NCBI RefSeq assembly: GCF_006716695.1 | Contig: NZ_VFPN01000004.1 | Coordinates: 62,001 to 126,000, forward strand | Length of the DNA: 64,000 bases | DNA from: Klugiella xanthotipulae | GTDB taxonomy: Bacteria > Actinomycetota > Actinomycetes > Actinomycetales > Microbacteriaceae | Direction: 5' to 3' | In this document: piece by piece, positions 51,701 to 59,853 of the stretch | Numbering within the stretch: the first letter of the stretch is position 1 | How the letters are laid out: every line of letters begins with the position of its first letter | Position numbers and translations under genes: made by a program | Notes under the pieces: model-generated | What the model saw: only the letters and a program-made list of their open reading frames with translations | Databases searched by the model: none | Told to the model about the DNA's origin: nothing

Positions 51701-54182
51701 CCTCGGCGACGACGCGATCTGTACCTTCGTGAACGACGACAAGGCCGCAACGCTCACCCTGATCAAGGATGTGCAGCCAAACGACTCGGGCACGACGAAA
51801 CTGCCGAAGGACTGGACGCTGACCGCGACCCCCAACGGCATCACCGGGCAGGACCCCGTGACCGGTAACGGTACCGGCGTCACGGCGGATGGCGGTGTGC
51901 AGCAGGCCTCGGTCTTCGCCGGTACCTACGATCTGTCTGAGGACGGCCCCACCGGCTTTGAGCCGGGCGACTGGGTGTGTGAGGGTGGCGTGGTAGACGA
52001 TGGTTCCGTGACCGTGCCGAACGGCGGCAACGTCATCTGTACCATCACGAACACCGCAACCTCCCCGCTACTCACCCTGGTGAAGGTGGTCGATAACGGC
52101 ACAACGGGCGGCACGGCCGTGGCAACGGATTGGTCGCTCACCGCGGCTGGCCCCACCCCGATCACGGGTGTGATTGGTGCTGCCACGGTCACGGATGCCC
52201 CGGTCCAGGTGGGTACCTACACCCTGTCCGAGGCTGGTGCGGCCCTGGGCTACACGGCCTCTGAGTGGAGCTGTACGGGAGCCACTGTCGCCGCCGGTCA
52301 GATCACACTGGCCGAGGGTGATGACGCGACCTGTACGATCACCAACACGGCTCAGGCGAGCGTGTGGACCGTGGCGAAATCGAGTACGCCGCCCAGCGGC
52401 TCCTCGGTGCAGCCGGGCTCGCAGATTGACTACACCCTCACGATCGTCCACACCGGGGGCGTCCTGCCCACTGGTGTGGAGGTGACGGATAACCTGAGCG
52501 ACGTTCTCGACGAGGCGACACTCGTGGGAACGCCGGTGGCCTCCGTGGGCACGGCGGCCCTCAGCGGTACGAACCTGGTGTGGACGGTGGGAACCTTCTC
52601 GGGAACCCAGACGCTCAGCTACTCCGTGCGGGTGAACAACGACGCAATCGGGGCGACCCTGCACAACGTCGTGACCCCGCCGACCGGCTCGAGCTGTGTG
52701 GGTGAGTGTGAGACCACCCACTACACACCCGAGTGGGCGCTGTGGAAGACGAGCGACCCGGCAACGGGCTCCGTCGTTCAGCTGGGTGATGAGATCACGT
52801 ACACCCTGCACGCGGAGAACACGGGTGCGGTTCCGGCGACGGGAGTCTCGGCGATTGACGATCTGAGTGACGTCCTGGACGACGCCACGCTGAGCCAGCC
52901 GCTGGCCCCGGGCCTCACCTACGATCCCGGTACCCAGAAGCTGACGTGGGCCCTGCCCACGATGGCGGTGGGTGCCGCGGAGTCAACCGTGAGCTACACC
53001 GTGACGGTGAAGGAGGATGCCTTCGGTGCCGACCTCAACAACGTGGTGACGCCGACAATCGGTGGCGAATGCCCGGTGGCGGGCCAGCCCGGTCTGGTCC
53101 CCGTCGATGCGACGTGTGAAACTGAGCATCACGTGCCCAATGTGAACCTGTTCATCGCTAAGTCGCACGCTCCCGTGGAGGGTGGTGCCGTTGATTCCGG
53201 GAGGGATCAGCAGCTCGACTACACGATTGAGGTCAGCAACATTGGTGATGATCCGGCCCACGACACGACGGTATCGGATACCCTGCCCGACGGGCTGACC
53301 TACGTGGAGGGCAGCCTGGTTGTTCCCGCCGGCTGGACCGCGACGTTTACGAATGGCACGCTGTCGGCGAGCTACGCCGGCGACTTCAACCCGGGAGACA
53401 CGGCCTCGTTCACCTACTCGACGATTGTGGGTGACATCGCCCGGGTGAGTCCGACGGGTGCCTTCGTGGATATTGCCAACACGGCGTGTGACTCCACGAG
53501 CGATCCCGATAGCGACACCACCAATGACTGTGCCACGGATGTGACCCCCGTCAAGTCGCTCGCGGTGACCGCGCTCGCGGTGTGTCAGAACGACACCCCG
53601 CTCGCGTCCTACTCGGTTACACCGATCAACCTCACGGAACTGCCGTCGATTGCGTTGATCTGGTGGACCCCGGAGGCCTACGCGGCCCACGACCCCAGCA
53701 TTGACGCCTCCGACACGGCGGCGATCCTGGCCGATGGGGCCTCGCAGGTGAACCAGATTCCGGTTCCTGCCGGTTGGCAGCCGGGTGACGTCATCGAGGG
53801 TACCCAGCTCTGGCCGGGGGCTGCGGTGGATGCTGCGGGTGAACCGATTGACTGGCCGGGCTGGACACTGGGTGCCGATGGGGTCTGGTTCCTTGACCCC
53901 TCCGCCCCGTTCTACAACCTGCGCGACGAGGCTGCCCTGGAGGTTCGGGTGAACCCGTCCACGGCGAGCACCCTCGTCTACCCGCCGGCCACGCCGAACT
54001 GTAGCGCCTACCCGCCGGGGGCGGTGCCCGCCGGTCTGCTGAGCAACACGGGGAGCGACTCGCACAGCATCCTGCTCGCGGGCGGCACGCTGCTCCTGCT
54101 GGGCCTGGGTGCCGGGATGGTGGGGATGCGCCGCCGTCGGGAGGGCTTCGGCCGCCCGATGTCGGGGGGTCACCTCGGCTAA
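45747..54182 (+). CDS. Giant wall-anchored adhesin: vWA, CnaB-like repeats, DUF11 domains
   Basis: 2,811 residues. Order: long signal peptide (1-66), Pro/Ala/Asp-rich stalk (to about 170), beta domain (about 190-310), vWA domain (about 345-530) with a MIDAS-like site (DLSGS, then TNWDRG and ITDGNP), then about sixteen SpaA/CnaB-like repeats, three DUF11 domains (about 2205-2610), a terminal domain, and a sorting signal LSNTG, helix, RRRRE. Most repeats keep TLVK (Lys), YxLxE (Glu) and TITNT (Asn), the triad that forms Lys-Asn isopeptide bonds, plus two cysteines. It is a long, rigid surface fibre, probably an adhesin. ATG 45783 (GAGG upstream) is an equally likely start. Confidence 0.88.
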   Translation: MNPESTFDRVRVMPNLRSSSSRSTNRRVRALPSLFTRTRATLVGMLVPALVLGVAFTGFSGTAAQAAVGDTRSAGVMTTTPVIRFTALGTKPATVTPNADPAADPAAPSAATPTVEVPVADPAPAPVVEEPATDTSATDTPAADPVTDPAPAVEEPVVSGPAASRKAAAAPAAAATDVSVFSVPVPAAGEAVITVKVGGIRTSLTSVAGLAGVTLKLYDGNAGGPNATPRTDTWATCVSDAQGDCNFVVPNTAAGGANRDARFWIKQATPAASGYFINSTLAAGDPATSSAYQFRTGNQLRSGVTYSSTAEFMIASGSADNASGGIWQNSLNNPTAPQQCGLDVALILDLSGSVSPFITNLRNAAKTFVDSLTGTPSTVSLYTFAATAPAAGGANLGVTPVSTAAGATTVKNRIDTYTTGGTTNWDRGLYQAANAATIYDVAVVITDGNPTVYANAEGPGNTTRFREVENGIFSANAIKAQGTRMVVMGVGDGIDGSPDNLKSISGPTLNSDYFQSADYTTAGNTLRQLALGNCNGSVSVVKQVVPNTNTGENITGATPAAGWSFAATTATPGVTPTSQNGVTQAGTGAVNFPLSFSGGTTTGTVKLAETQQAGYNLVTQGGKRAVCQNIATGAAVTVTNDGVDPNAFSVDVPSTVAVSCTVYNRPPVPVASITVDKKWIVNGVSFNDGDQPLGFNSQLTLAGTNQAWSVARTGLTAGGSIAINETTSFTGRDLCTVDSSKVTTQNGATVDLALPYSATLLAGSNTYTVTNTVTCTAQVTLVKQVQGGSVTPSSWTLDAVAPAGALAGPNGATGTAGATAPVTPNVRYPLVESGGSGLYTQSITAGGVPVAPSIGSWQCVQLDSGGNVIPGFADGINGGVTVPLGFRVRCTAVNQTASLTLIKQVVNNNGGTKLPADWTLTATPTGTNPVDVVAQSVAGSTVGNTINVRPGTAYNLTETGPSGYTQTSLQCNTGPGGTFVDATSVTLNPLDQVTCQYVNDDQGAKLTLVKNVQNGTTGATHTATEWTLTAAGPTPLSGVTGSPAVTAANVNIGAYTLGETGPAGYTAGAWSCTGATLAAGVVTLVGNSDATCTITNTANQPTLTLVKNVQNGTTGATSVASDWTLTATGPSSTITGAGNSAAVTNQNATIGTYTLSEAGGPAGYTASAWSCVGGASTTGTTVTLALGSSATCTITNTAVAPTLTLVKNVANTSGGSAAASAWTLGFTGPQNGSGATGTSGVTSVTVPVGAYALSETGGASGYTASAWSCVGGSLAGSTVTVGLGQNVTCTITNTDQPATLTLVKVVSGGETGSTKTAADWTLTATPNSITGQNPVSGNGTGVTADGGIQVQSVFSGSYTLAEDGPSGFDAGNWVCQGGVVTDDTVAIPAGGNVICTITNTAVSPELTLVKTVDNGSGLGTAVATDWTLSAAGPTPISGATASATVTAAPVKVGEYTLSETGPTGYTASDWVCDGGELDGNVLTLAEGEEVSCAIVNTAIAPKLTLVKNVANGSTGGTAVATDWTLNAAGGPAGNISGVSGSAAVTNAAAKAATYTLTETDGPTGYTASTWACVGATATTASTVQLAAGQSATCQITNTAVAPVLTLVKEVDNGDTGATQVPADWTLTADGPTTVTGASGAATVTDATVTAGSYDLSESGPEGYDASDWTCDTGHSVSGGAVELAVGDEVTCTITNTAQESTLTLVKTVSNTHGGVAVADDWTLEAGDLVSGITGVSETVPVGSYDLSETGGPSGYTLQGLSCTGSTGTSVGNPEVTIGLGDDVTCTFTNADQPASLSLTKLVDPGSTGATEVAADWMLTATPDGITGQDPVEGAGGFAATPVSAGVYDLSEDGPDGYTASDWTCVLGSGSTQVGTELTLTSGSSAACTITNTAQAPTITLVKDVENTHGGALANTEFPLTATSGATVVTGETATPEVTDVEVPIGSYTLTETNPDTVGYTLDELSCTVNGDAVGTSVNDPTVALALGDDAICTFVNDDKAATLTLIKDVQPNDSGTTKLPKDWTLTATPNGITGQDPVTGNGTGVTADGGVQQASVFAGTYDLSEDGPTGFEPGDWVCEGGVVDDGSVTVPNGGNVICTITNTATSPLLTLVKVVDNGTTGGTAVATDWSLTAAGPTPITGVIGAATVTDAPVQVGTYTLSEAGAALGYTASEWSCTGATVAAGQITLAEGDDATCTITNTAQASVWTVAKSSTPPSGSSVQPGSQIDYTLTIVHTGGVLPTGVEVTDNLSDVLDEATLVGTPVASVGTAALSGTNLVWTVGTFSGTQTLSYSVRVNNDAIGATLHNVVTPPTGSSCVGECETTHYTPEWALWKTSDPATGSVVQLGDEITYTLHAENTGAVPATGVSAIDDLSDVLDDATLSQPLAPGLTYDPGTQKLTWALPTMAVGAAESTVSYTVTVKEDAFGADLNNVVTPTIGGECPVAGQPGLVPVDATCETEHHVPNVNLFIAKSHAPVEGGAVDSGRDQQLDYTIEVSNIGDDPAHDTTVSDTLPDGLTYVEGSLVVPAGWTATFTNGTLSASYAGDFNPGDTASFTYSTIVGDIARVSPTGAFVDIANTACDSTSDPDSDTTNDCATDVTPVKSLAVTALAVCQNDTPLASYSVTPINLTELPSIALIWWTPEAYAAHDPSIDASDTAAILADGASQVNQIPVPAGWQPGDVIEGTQLWPGAAVDAAGEPIDWPGWTLGADGVWFLDPSAPFYNLRDEAALEVRVNPSTASTLVYPPATPNCSAYPPGAVPAGLLSNTGSDSHSILLAGGTLLLLGLGAGMVGMRRRREGFGRPMSGGHLG
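48438..52355 (+). repeat. Thirteen tandem CnaB-like repeats inside the adhesin
   Basis: Units of roughly 95-110 codons, each beginning TLVKxVxN or close and ending TCTITNT or close. Neighbouring units such as those starting near 48762 and 49050 share long nearly identical DNA, including GTGCAGAACGGCAC, so recent expansion is likely and the copy number may vary between strains. Three more diverged units precede this array. Confidence 0.85.
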
Positions 54183-54194
54183 CCCGCTTCGCTG

Positions 54195-54241
54195 AACCAC
54201 AACGGGTGCTGTCCCTCTCCGGGGCGGCACCCGTTGTGGTT
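54195..54241 (+). terminator. Terminator hairpin after the adhesin
   Basis: AACCACAACGGGTGC pairs perfectly with GCACCCGTTGTGGTT (15 bp, loop 17 bases), starting 13 bases after the stop. Confidence 0.7.
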
Positions 54242-54541
54242 GGTGCGGGGCGCTACCGCTGAGGCGCGGTGATCTTACCCTGATTTGTTGCCGATTTCCA
54301 TCCTGGCCACCCCCCGCTTTCCCTCGGGTTTCCTGATAAAAGCCCTGATCACATGGCAATATGCTACGGTGAACTCCTCGTTCCCCCGTCGTCTTTTTGA
54401 CTGCACTCCATCCGTTTTTCGGGGTGCTATCGGAAGCTGCGGAGGGTGAAGCTGTACATCTGGAGTGTGTGTGAAGACTCTCCGTGCGCGGTTGTCCCCG
54501 GAGCGAGTCGCCCCTACTACCCCTAGCGCGAAGGAGCTTAC
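54242..54541 (+). promoter_or_regulatory. Intergenic region upstream of the M60 peptidase
   Basis: 300 bases with no gene. A possible -10 TATGCT lies at 54360-54365, with no good -35. The ribosome-binding site of the next gene (AAGGAG, six bases before GTG 54542) is clear. Nothing else stands out. Confidence 0.3.
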
Positions 54542-57517
54542 GTGCCTCGAATAACCCGCCGCCTTGCCGCGGCCTCCTCACTGCTCATAGTGGCAAGCCT
54601 GATCATGGGTGCCCAAGCGGCCAGCGCCGCTCAGCCTGCACAGTCGCCACCATCCGTGCCCACCGTATCCGTGTCGGCTCCCGCCAACGGTACGGCCGCC
54701 GCGGCTGCGGCCCGTGAAAACCGGTGGATGTCACACAGCGAACTCACCCCAACGGGACTGTTTGTCCGAAAAGGGACCAGCCTCACCGTCTCGGTTACCG
54801 AGGGGGACCCCACTCAGCTCTTCCTGGGGGTTGGTCTGATCCCCGCATACCCGGATTTTAACGGGGGAAAAGAGGTCGGGATTTCTCGCCTGCCCCTGGC
54901 ACTCGGCGAAAACACGATAGAAGCCGCGGCCGATGGCATGGTCTACGTGATTAACCTATCCGGCGATACCCCGGCAACCGCCGCGGTGACGGGCGGCGAG
55001 CAGGTGCCGTTTTTTGAGCTGGGGAAGATGACCCAGGATGAGTGGGCTGCCTCATTGGCCGCGCATCCCAACGCCCCCTTTGTGGAGATGGTTGGTGCGC
55101 GAATGTTCCTGACGTTCCGTGCACAGGTTGTGCGCGATAACCTCGCTGGCCGCTCTGCCGCGGACCTGATGGAGTACCTCGACGAGGTGACTCAGATCAC
55201 CAACGGTGTCTACGGCCTTGACGACAACGCCGTGGGCGTGGCGCACAAGAGCGCACACCGGGTGCACCTCGTGAACCCGGAGGTTTCGGGGGAGAACGTC
55301 TACGCCTCGGCCACCAACGACCACCTCAACTTTTTCACGGATAGTGGTGCCGCCGCCCGTCTGCTGGAGGGTCATCACAACGCCGATCAGTGGGGCCTGT
55401 GGCATGAACTCGGACACACGTACCAGACACCGCAGTATCTGTGGTCAGGGGTTGAGGAGGTAACGGTCAATATCGCGTCGCTCACGGTGCAGGAGAAACT
55501 GGGCTACCCCAACCGGCTGCGTGATGAAAAATTCACGTCCAAGATCACGTCTTTCCTGGAGAAAGCCGATGGTGACCGCGACTATAACACGTTGAAAGAC
55601 CCCTATACCAAGCTGGCCATGTTTGAGCAACTGCGCCTGGGCTTCGGTAACGATTTCTACCCGCGCGTAGCGCAGGAGTTTCGGGCCAACCGTGCACTGG
55701 GTCAGCCTGATCCCGCTACGGACGCCGAGAAGCAGCAGGCGTTTATCCGCACCGCCTCCCGCGTGGCGGATCGTAACCTGAGCGAGTTCTTTGACCGGTG
55801 GGGCCTGGCCCCGAGTGCCGAGACGCGTGAGGAGATCGGTGCGCTGCCCGCTCTGGGGGAGCCGATCTGGGAGAACCTCCTCGGGGAAAAGCCTGTTGAC
55901 GAGGGCCAGGTGGGGTCTTCTGCCCTGCCGACCGGCACCCTTACCGTACTGGGCAACCCGACTATCCTGCTCGGTCAAACCGGCCCGTTCACGGGGCCCC
56001 TGGGCCTGGATGACCTGCGGAGTGGTAACGGTACCGTCACGAGTGGCGAGGCCCGCATCGTGGCAGACGAGTCGGGTCCCCACGCGGGGACTATCTCGGT
56101 TCCCATCACCGATAGCTCCGGTGCGCGTAACGTGCTGGTGGCACCCGTTGACGTCGCGATAGGAAATACGGTGGCGATCCGGCAGTCTAACCGTGCTGTC
56201 GGGTCGCTCACGTTACATCCCGATACCGAGACCATTCGCGTCGTGAATAACGGGGTCGAGGCTCGTGCCCCGTTCAACAATCCGCACTTTGCTGAGGTGT
56301 CGCTTCTCAGCGCTGCGGGCGAGGTGAAAGCCCACACGAGCATTAACCGCCTGGAGACCGCAGCCCAATTGCGGCAAGATTTCGATAACCTGGCGTATGC
56401 CGAGGGAGATTTCCTGAAGATACATCACAGCCAGCCGATCGGAGGTCTGGTGCGTTACGACCAGGGCGTCCCGGTGAAGCCCGCGTCCACGGATGCGCTG
56501 CAGATATTTGTGATCCAGAGCGGGAACTTTGTTCCCGTTGAAGAATTGAGCGCACCCACTCCGCTTGCGCACGCCACGGTCGGTGTGGGGTACGACGTCC
56601 TCGGGGTGTCGCTGAGTGCAGGTAACGCCGTCCTGGCGGGCGGTAGCCTGCCGGAGGGCATCACCTTCGACCCGGCCACCGGTCGGGTGACCGGTACGCC
56701 AACAACCGCGGGGGTGTACACCTTCAAATTGCACCTGAGTGGAGGCCCGGAGGGGGAGGTCTCGACCTCACGCAGTATCACGGTGGTGGGCGGTGAGCCG
56801 AGTCTCGGTGAATCGGGTACCTCTACCCTTGTGGCTACCGACGGCGAGTTGACGTCTATTGAGCCGACAAAAACGGTTACCGTTACGATTCGGGATGCTG
56901 CGGGTAATCCGCTGCCCGGCGTTGCGGTCACGCTCAGTGGCGCGGCGGAGCTGCAGTTTTCTCGGCACGACCTGGTAACTGATGAGGCGGGTAACGCGAG
57001 CACGCTTGTGGGATCAACGGTACTCGGTACCTTTGAGGTTTCCGCCCGGGTGGGAGATGTGGTTGTTGGCACAGCGGTGTCTGTTGACCTGAACTCTGTG
57101 GCACCCGAGGCAGAGACCCCGGCACCCGAGGGTGGACAACCTCCCGTGGGCGAGGAGCACCCTACCTGGGTGACCGGTGAGATCCCGGACTTCACGGGGG
57201 CGGGTGCGACCGTCGCCGGCCGGACACCGAGCATCGTGAACGCCGCGAAGCTTCCGCTTGTGGACGGTCGGATCGGGGTGGAGCCCGAGGAGGTCACGGC
57301 AGAAACTGCAACGGCGGAGTCGGGAGCGGCGGCGACCGCCGCCACGAAAGCACTCTCCCGTTCTGCGGATGTTTCCCCGCACCCTGCCGCATCCGGAGAG
57401 CAGCTGGCCCACACCGGAGCGCCCGGGACGGCTCTCCTGATCGCTATCGGCTTCCTCCTGCTCGGCTCCACGGCTGTCATCCTGGCACGCCGCGGGCGAG
57501 AGCGGGTAGAGGTGTAG
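54542..57517 (+). CDS. Wall-anchored M60-like metallopeptidase (mucinase type)
   Basis: 991 residues from GTG 54542. Signal peptide (1-29), beta-rich domain, then the peptidase M60/enhancin catalytic domain with H288-ELGH-292 and the downstream Glu (SGVEEVTVN, 305/306), the gluzincin zinc site. These enzymes cleave glycoproteins such as mucins. After about 470 come further beta domains, a putative Ig domain (about 675-740, LPEGITFDPATGRVTGTPTT), an invasin-like Big domain (VTVTIRDAAGNPLPGVAVTL) and the sorting signal LAHTG, helix, RRGRERVEV. LAxTG suits an actinobacterial class E sortase. It follows the adhesin on the same strand; the product is surface-bound. Confidence 0.9.
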   Translation: MPRITRRLAAASSLLIVASLIMGAQAASAAQPAQSPPSVPTVSVSAPANGTAAAAAARENRWMSHSELTPTGLFVRKGTSLTVSVTEGDPTQLFLGVGLIPAYPDFNGGKEVGISRLPLALGENTIEAAADGMVYVINLSGDTPATAAVTGGEQVPFFELGKMTQDEWAASLAAHPNAPFVEMVGARMFLTFRAQVVRDNLAGRSAADLMEYLDEVTQITNGVYGLDDNAVGVAHKSAHRVHLVNPEVSGENVYASATNDHLNFFTDSGAAARLLEGHHNADQWGLWHELGHTYQTPQYLWSGVEEVTVNIASLTVQEKLGYPNRLRDEKFTSKITSFLEKADGDRDYNTLKDPYTKLAMFEQLRLGFGNDFYPRVAQEFRANRALGQPDPATDAEKQQAFIRTASRVADRNLSEFFDRWGLAPSAETREEIGALPALGEPIWENLLGEKPVDEGQVGSSALPTGTLTVLGNPTILLGQTGPFTGPLGLDDLRSGNGTVTSGEARIVADESGPHAGTISVPITDSSGARNVLVAPVDVAIGNTVAIRQSNRAVGSLTLHPDTETIRVVNNGVEARAPFNNPHFAEVSLLSAAGEVKAHTSINRLETAAQLRQDFDNLAYAEGDFLKIHHSQPIGGLVRYDQGVPVKPASTDALQIFVIQSGNFVPVEELSAPTPLAHATVGVGYDVLGVSLSAGNAVLAGGSLPEGITFDPATGRVTGTPTTAGVYTFKLHLSGGPEGEVSTSRSITVVGGEPSLGESGTSTLVATDGELTSIEPTKTVTVTIRDAAGNPLPGVAVTLSGAAELQFSRHDLVTDEAGNASTLVGSTVLGTFEVSARVGDVVVGTAVSVDLNSVAPEAETPAPEGGQPPVGEEHPTWVTGEIPDFTGAGATVAGRTPSIVNAAKLPLVDGRIGVEPEEVTAETATAESGAAATAATKALSRSADVSPHPAASGEQLAHTGAPGTALLIAIGFLLLGSTAVILARRGRERVEV

Positions 57518-57527
57518 TTTCGCACCC

Positions 57528-57573
57528 CACAGCAGCGGATATCGTCCTCCACGGGGCGGCATCCGCTGCTGTG
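57528..57573 (+). terminator. Terminator hairpin after the M60 peptidase
   Basis: CACAGCAGCGGAT pairs perfectly with ATCCGCTGCTGTG (13 bp, loop 20 bases), starting ten bases after the stop. No T tract follows. Its loop (CCTCCACGGGGCGG) resembles that of the adhesin terminator. Confidence 0.6.
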
Positions 57574-57620
57574 ACGTCCCGTGATGGCCGCTGCCGACCC
57601 GCTGCGGTAGCCTTGCGGGT

Positions 57621-58268
57621 ATGAGTTTTGACGGATTCTCGCGCGCGGCCCTCGACTTCTACGCCGGGTTGGAGGGTGATAATTCGAAGGGGTTCTGGCT
57701 CGACCACAAACCCGTTTACGAATCCGCCGTGCGTGGCCCGCTCGCGGCACTCGCCGACTCGCTGGTGGAGGAGTGTGGCCCGTACAAGATTTTCCGTCCG
57801 CACCGCGACGTGCGCTTCGGGGCAGATAAGTCACCCTATAAGACTCACGCGGGGGCCTACTTCGAATCGGGTGGTTACATTCAGCTTGCGGCCGACGGCC
57901 TGGCCTGCGGTGCCGGGTACTACTCGATGGACCGCGGTCAGCTCGCGCGGTTTCGGGATGCCGTGGTTGCCGAGCCGAGCGGCACGGAACTCGACCGGAT
58001 CATCGCCGCCGTGCCCGCCGACATCGAGGTGCGCCGCCTCGACCCCCTCACGACGGCACCGCGGGGTTACCCGGCCGACCACCCGCGGATCACCCTGTTG
58101 CGCGCCAAGGGTCTCGTGCTCTGGCGTGATTGGCCGGTTGAGCCGTGGCTCTTCACCGCCGAGGTGCGCGACCGGGTGGCGGAGTTTCTGCACGCAGCGG
58201 TGCCGCTGTGTACCTGGCTGGATGCGCGGGTGGGCCCGGCCTCACCCGTTGCGGGGCGCTCGCGTTAG
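57621..58268 (+). CDS. DUF2461 family protein
   Basis: 215 residues. The family features are visible: a start FDGFSRAALDFYAGLEGDNSK, FRPHRDVRFGADKSPYKTH and a mid-region GLACGAGYYSMDRGQLARFR. DUF2461 is widespread and cytosolic, of unknown function. The TAG stop shares bases with the stop of the convergent neighbour at 58265. Confidence 0.88.
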   Translation: MSFDGFSRAALDFYAGLEGDNSKGFWLDHKPVYESAVRGPLAALADSLVEECGPYKIFRPHRDVRFGADKSPYKTHAGAYFESGGYIQLAADGLACGAGYYSMDRGQLARFRDAVVAEPSGTELDRIIAAVPADIEVRRLDPLTTAPRGYPADHPRITLLRAKGLVLWRDWPVEPWLFTAEVRDRVAEFLHAAVPLCTWLDARVGPASPVAGRSR

Positions 58269-58873
58269 TGGTGGGCACTCAGCCGCGGCAGGATGATGTT
58301 GTCGTCCGACTCCGGGTCGGAGATCGCGACCGTCCACCCGTTACCCAGTTCCTTCTGCACCCGCACCGTGAGCAGGTAGCCGCGCTGCGTAAACCCCGCG
58401 GGGAGCGGGGCCGAAGCCGACGGGTTGCTCGGGTTGAAACCTTCATCGTACGCGGCGGCCCACGTCTGCAGGTCTGCCCACAGCTCGGTACTGAGCCCCA
58501 GCTCGGGGCCGGTCACATTTCCCGCACCGTAGCGCCCTGCGATCCAGAGTGGATGCTGGCCCCACTCGGCGGCGACGCGCACCTCGGCCGGTAGCCCGGC
58601 ATTCTGCACGGTGAGGCCCGCGGTCGTCCCGTTCAGGCGCAGACTGTTCGGATTGGCCCCCAGGATGTGGCCGTTCGCGGCGACGGCGACGGCGACCGTG
58701 AGCATCCGCCCGTCGAACTCAACCGCGTAGAGCGGCCGCGTGCCCTGTTTACCCACCTTCTCACCCGTGCTGAGCGAGGCGCGCAGGAGCTGCTGAATTT
58801 GAGCGGTGGCGACACCGACCGTGCGGAAAAGTGCCGCGTGGCGCTGGATATGTTGCGGGCCGGAGGGGCGCAT
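58265..58873 (-). CDS. Conserved hypothetical protein, cytosolic
   Basis: 202 residues from ATG 58873, with AAGGA 11 bases upstream. There is no signal peptide or membrane helix. The sequence is mixed alpha/beta: an N-terminal helical 50 residues, a beta-rich middle (PLYAVEFDGRMLTVAVAVAANG) and a C-terminal half with ELGLSTELWADLQTWAAAYDEGFNP, ending in SAHH. I do not recognise a family. It overlaps the stop of the convergent DUF2461 gene by four bases. Confidence 0.7.
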   Translation of the reverse strand: MRPSGPQHIQRHAALFRTVGVATAQIQQLLRASLSTGEKVGKQGTRPLYAVEFDGRMLTVAVAVAANGHILGANPNSLRLNGTTAGLTVQNAGLPAEVRVAAEWGQHPLWIAGRYGAGNVTGPELGLSTELWADLQTWAAAYDEGFNPSNPSASAPLPAGFTQRGYLLTVRVQKELGNGWTVAISDPESDDNIILPRLSAHH

Positions 58874-58971
58874 AGGGGGGTGGTTCCTTTCGGGGACCGT
58901 CTTAATCTAGTTCAGACAGGTGCCCCAGCAAGAATCGGAGGGACCCATGGTGGGTCGGTCGGCGGCCCGGT

Positions 58972-59238
58972 CTACAGGCGGGGCGTTCGCAGCTGGCCCG
59001 ACCCGCTGCCGCGCCCCACGAGGAACCACGCTGTCGGGCCGAGAACGGGGAACACGCACGAGGCCATCAGCCACAGGGTTTTCACCCCGCCAGAGATGCG
59101 CTTTGAGTTGAGGATGGACGCGACCGCCAGCACAAAGTACAGGACCAGCGCGGCGCACACCGCGATGACCGCGACGACAATCCACGCGCCCGCCAGGGGG
59201 TCAATCCCCGCAAGAAACCGGTTGGCTGTAAGAAGCAT
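58972..59238 (-). CDS. PLDc_N-domain membrane protein
   Basis: 88 residues from ATG 59238, preceded by GGAG at seven bases. Two transmembrane helices (about 15-40 and 55-75). The second contains TLWLMASCVFPVLGPTAWFL, the pattern of the phospholipase-D-nuclease N-terminal domain, which anchors diverse proteins and also occurs alone, as here. Function unknown. The gap to the next gene (59239-59513) shows only a small TGAG...CTCA inverted repeat. Confidence 0.75.
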   Translation of the reverse strand: MLLTANRFLAGIDPLAGAWIVVAVIAVCAALVLYFVLAVASILNSKRISGGVKTLWLMASCVFPVLGPTAWFLVGRGSGSGQLRTPRL

Positions 59239-59513
59239 GATGAAACTCCACTCGCTGTGTGAAACGTATCGACATCCGGGTGATGCCGCTGTTCTCGAGC
59301 GTAGATTTCTCCGCGAGGGGGGTCATCGACCGGCGGTACCGGCTGCGTCATACCCCGGTGCTACGTTGGGCGGCAGACGGAGGGGAACGGTTGTGGCCCA
59401 CGGGGTCGGCTCGGGCCACACCGGGTGACTTTTCCTCACGAACCCCGCAAAGTTTTGTCGTTCTGTGAGTTTTTCTCACCCAGAGCGCCGGATGCGTCGT
59501 GACGGGAGGGAGG

Positions 59514-59756
59514 CTAGTCAGCGTCGAGGATTTCCTCTTCCAGGCTCCACACGCGGTCGCCGCGGTCGCTGTCGCTCAGCGCGATGATGAGGGCGTGGGC
59601 GTCGATGTCGTCGGCGTACAGGTTGTCGCGGGCCTGGTCGAGCACGGATGCGCGGTCGGAGTCCGTATCGGCGGCCTCCTTAGCATCCACGAGTGCATCA
59701 CGGTACAGGGCAACGGCCTGATCAAACTCGTCGCTGGTGAAGTGGAGCGAAGTCAT
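59514..59756 (-). CDS. Small acidic protein, unknown
   Basis: 80 residues from ATG 59756 (AGGA eight bases upstream). Helical and acidic, with EFDQAVALYRDALVDAKEAA and a C-terminal EEEILDAD. No membrane helix or known motif. A longer His-rich N-terminal extension upstream is unlikely to be real. Confidence 0.6.
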   Translation of the reverse strand: MTSLHFTSDEFDQAVALYRDALVDAKEAADTDSDRASVLDQARDNLYADDIDAHALIIALSDSDRGDRVWSLEEEILDAD

Positions 59757-59853
59757 GGCGGGGGTCCTAGCGTGGCGGTGGTGGGAGTGATGCACTCACA
59801 ACGTTACCCCGCAACCGGTGCGGACGGTAGCGAGGCGGGGTGGGGCATCCCGC

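Noticed and set aside
52983-54581. Minus-strand frame of 532 codons opposite the end of the adhesin
   Set aside because: Mirror of the adhesin's repetitive codons; same reasoning applies to the frames opposite the repeat array, the SGNH genes and pxpBC.
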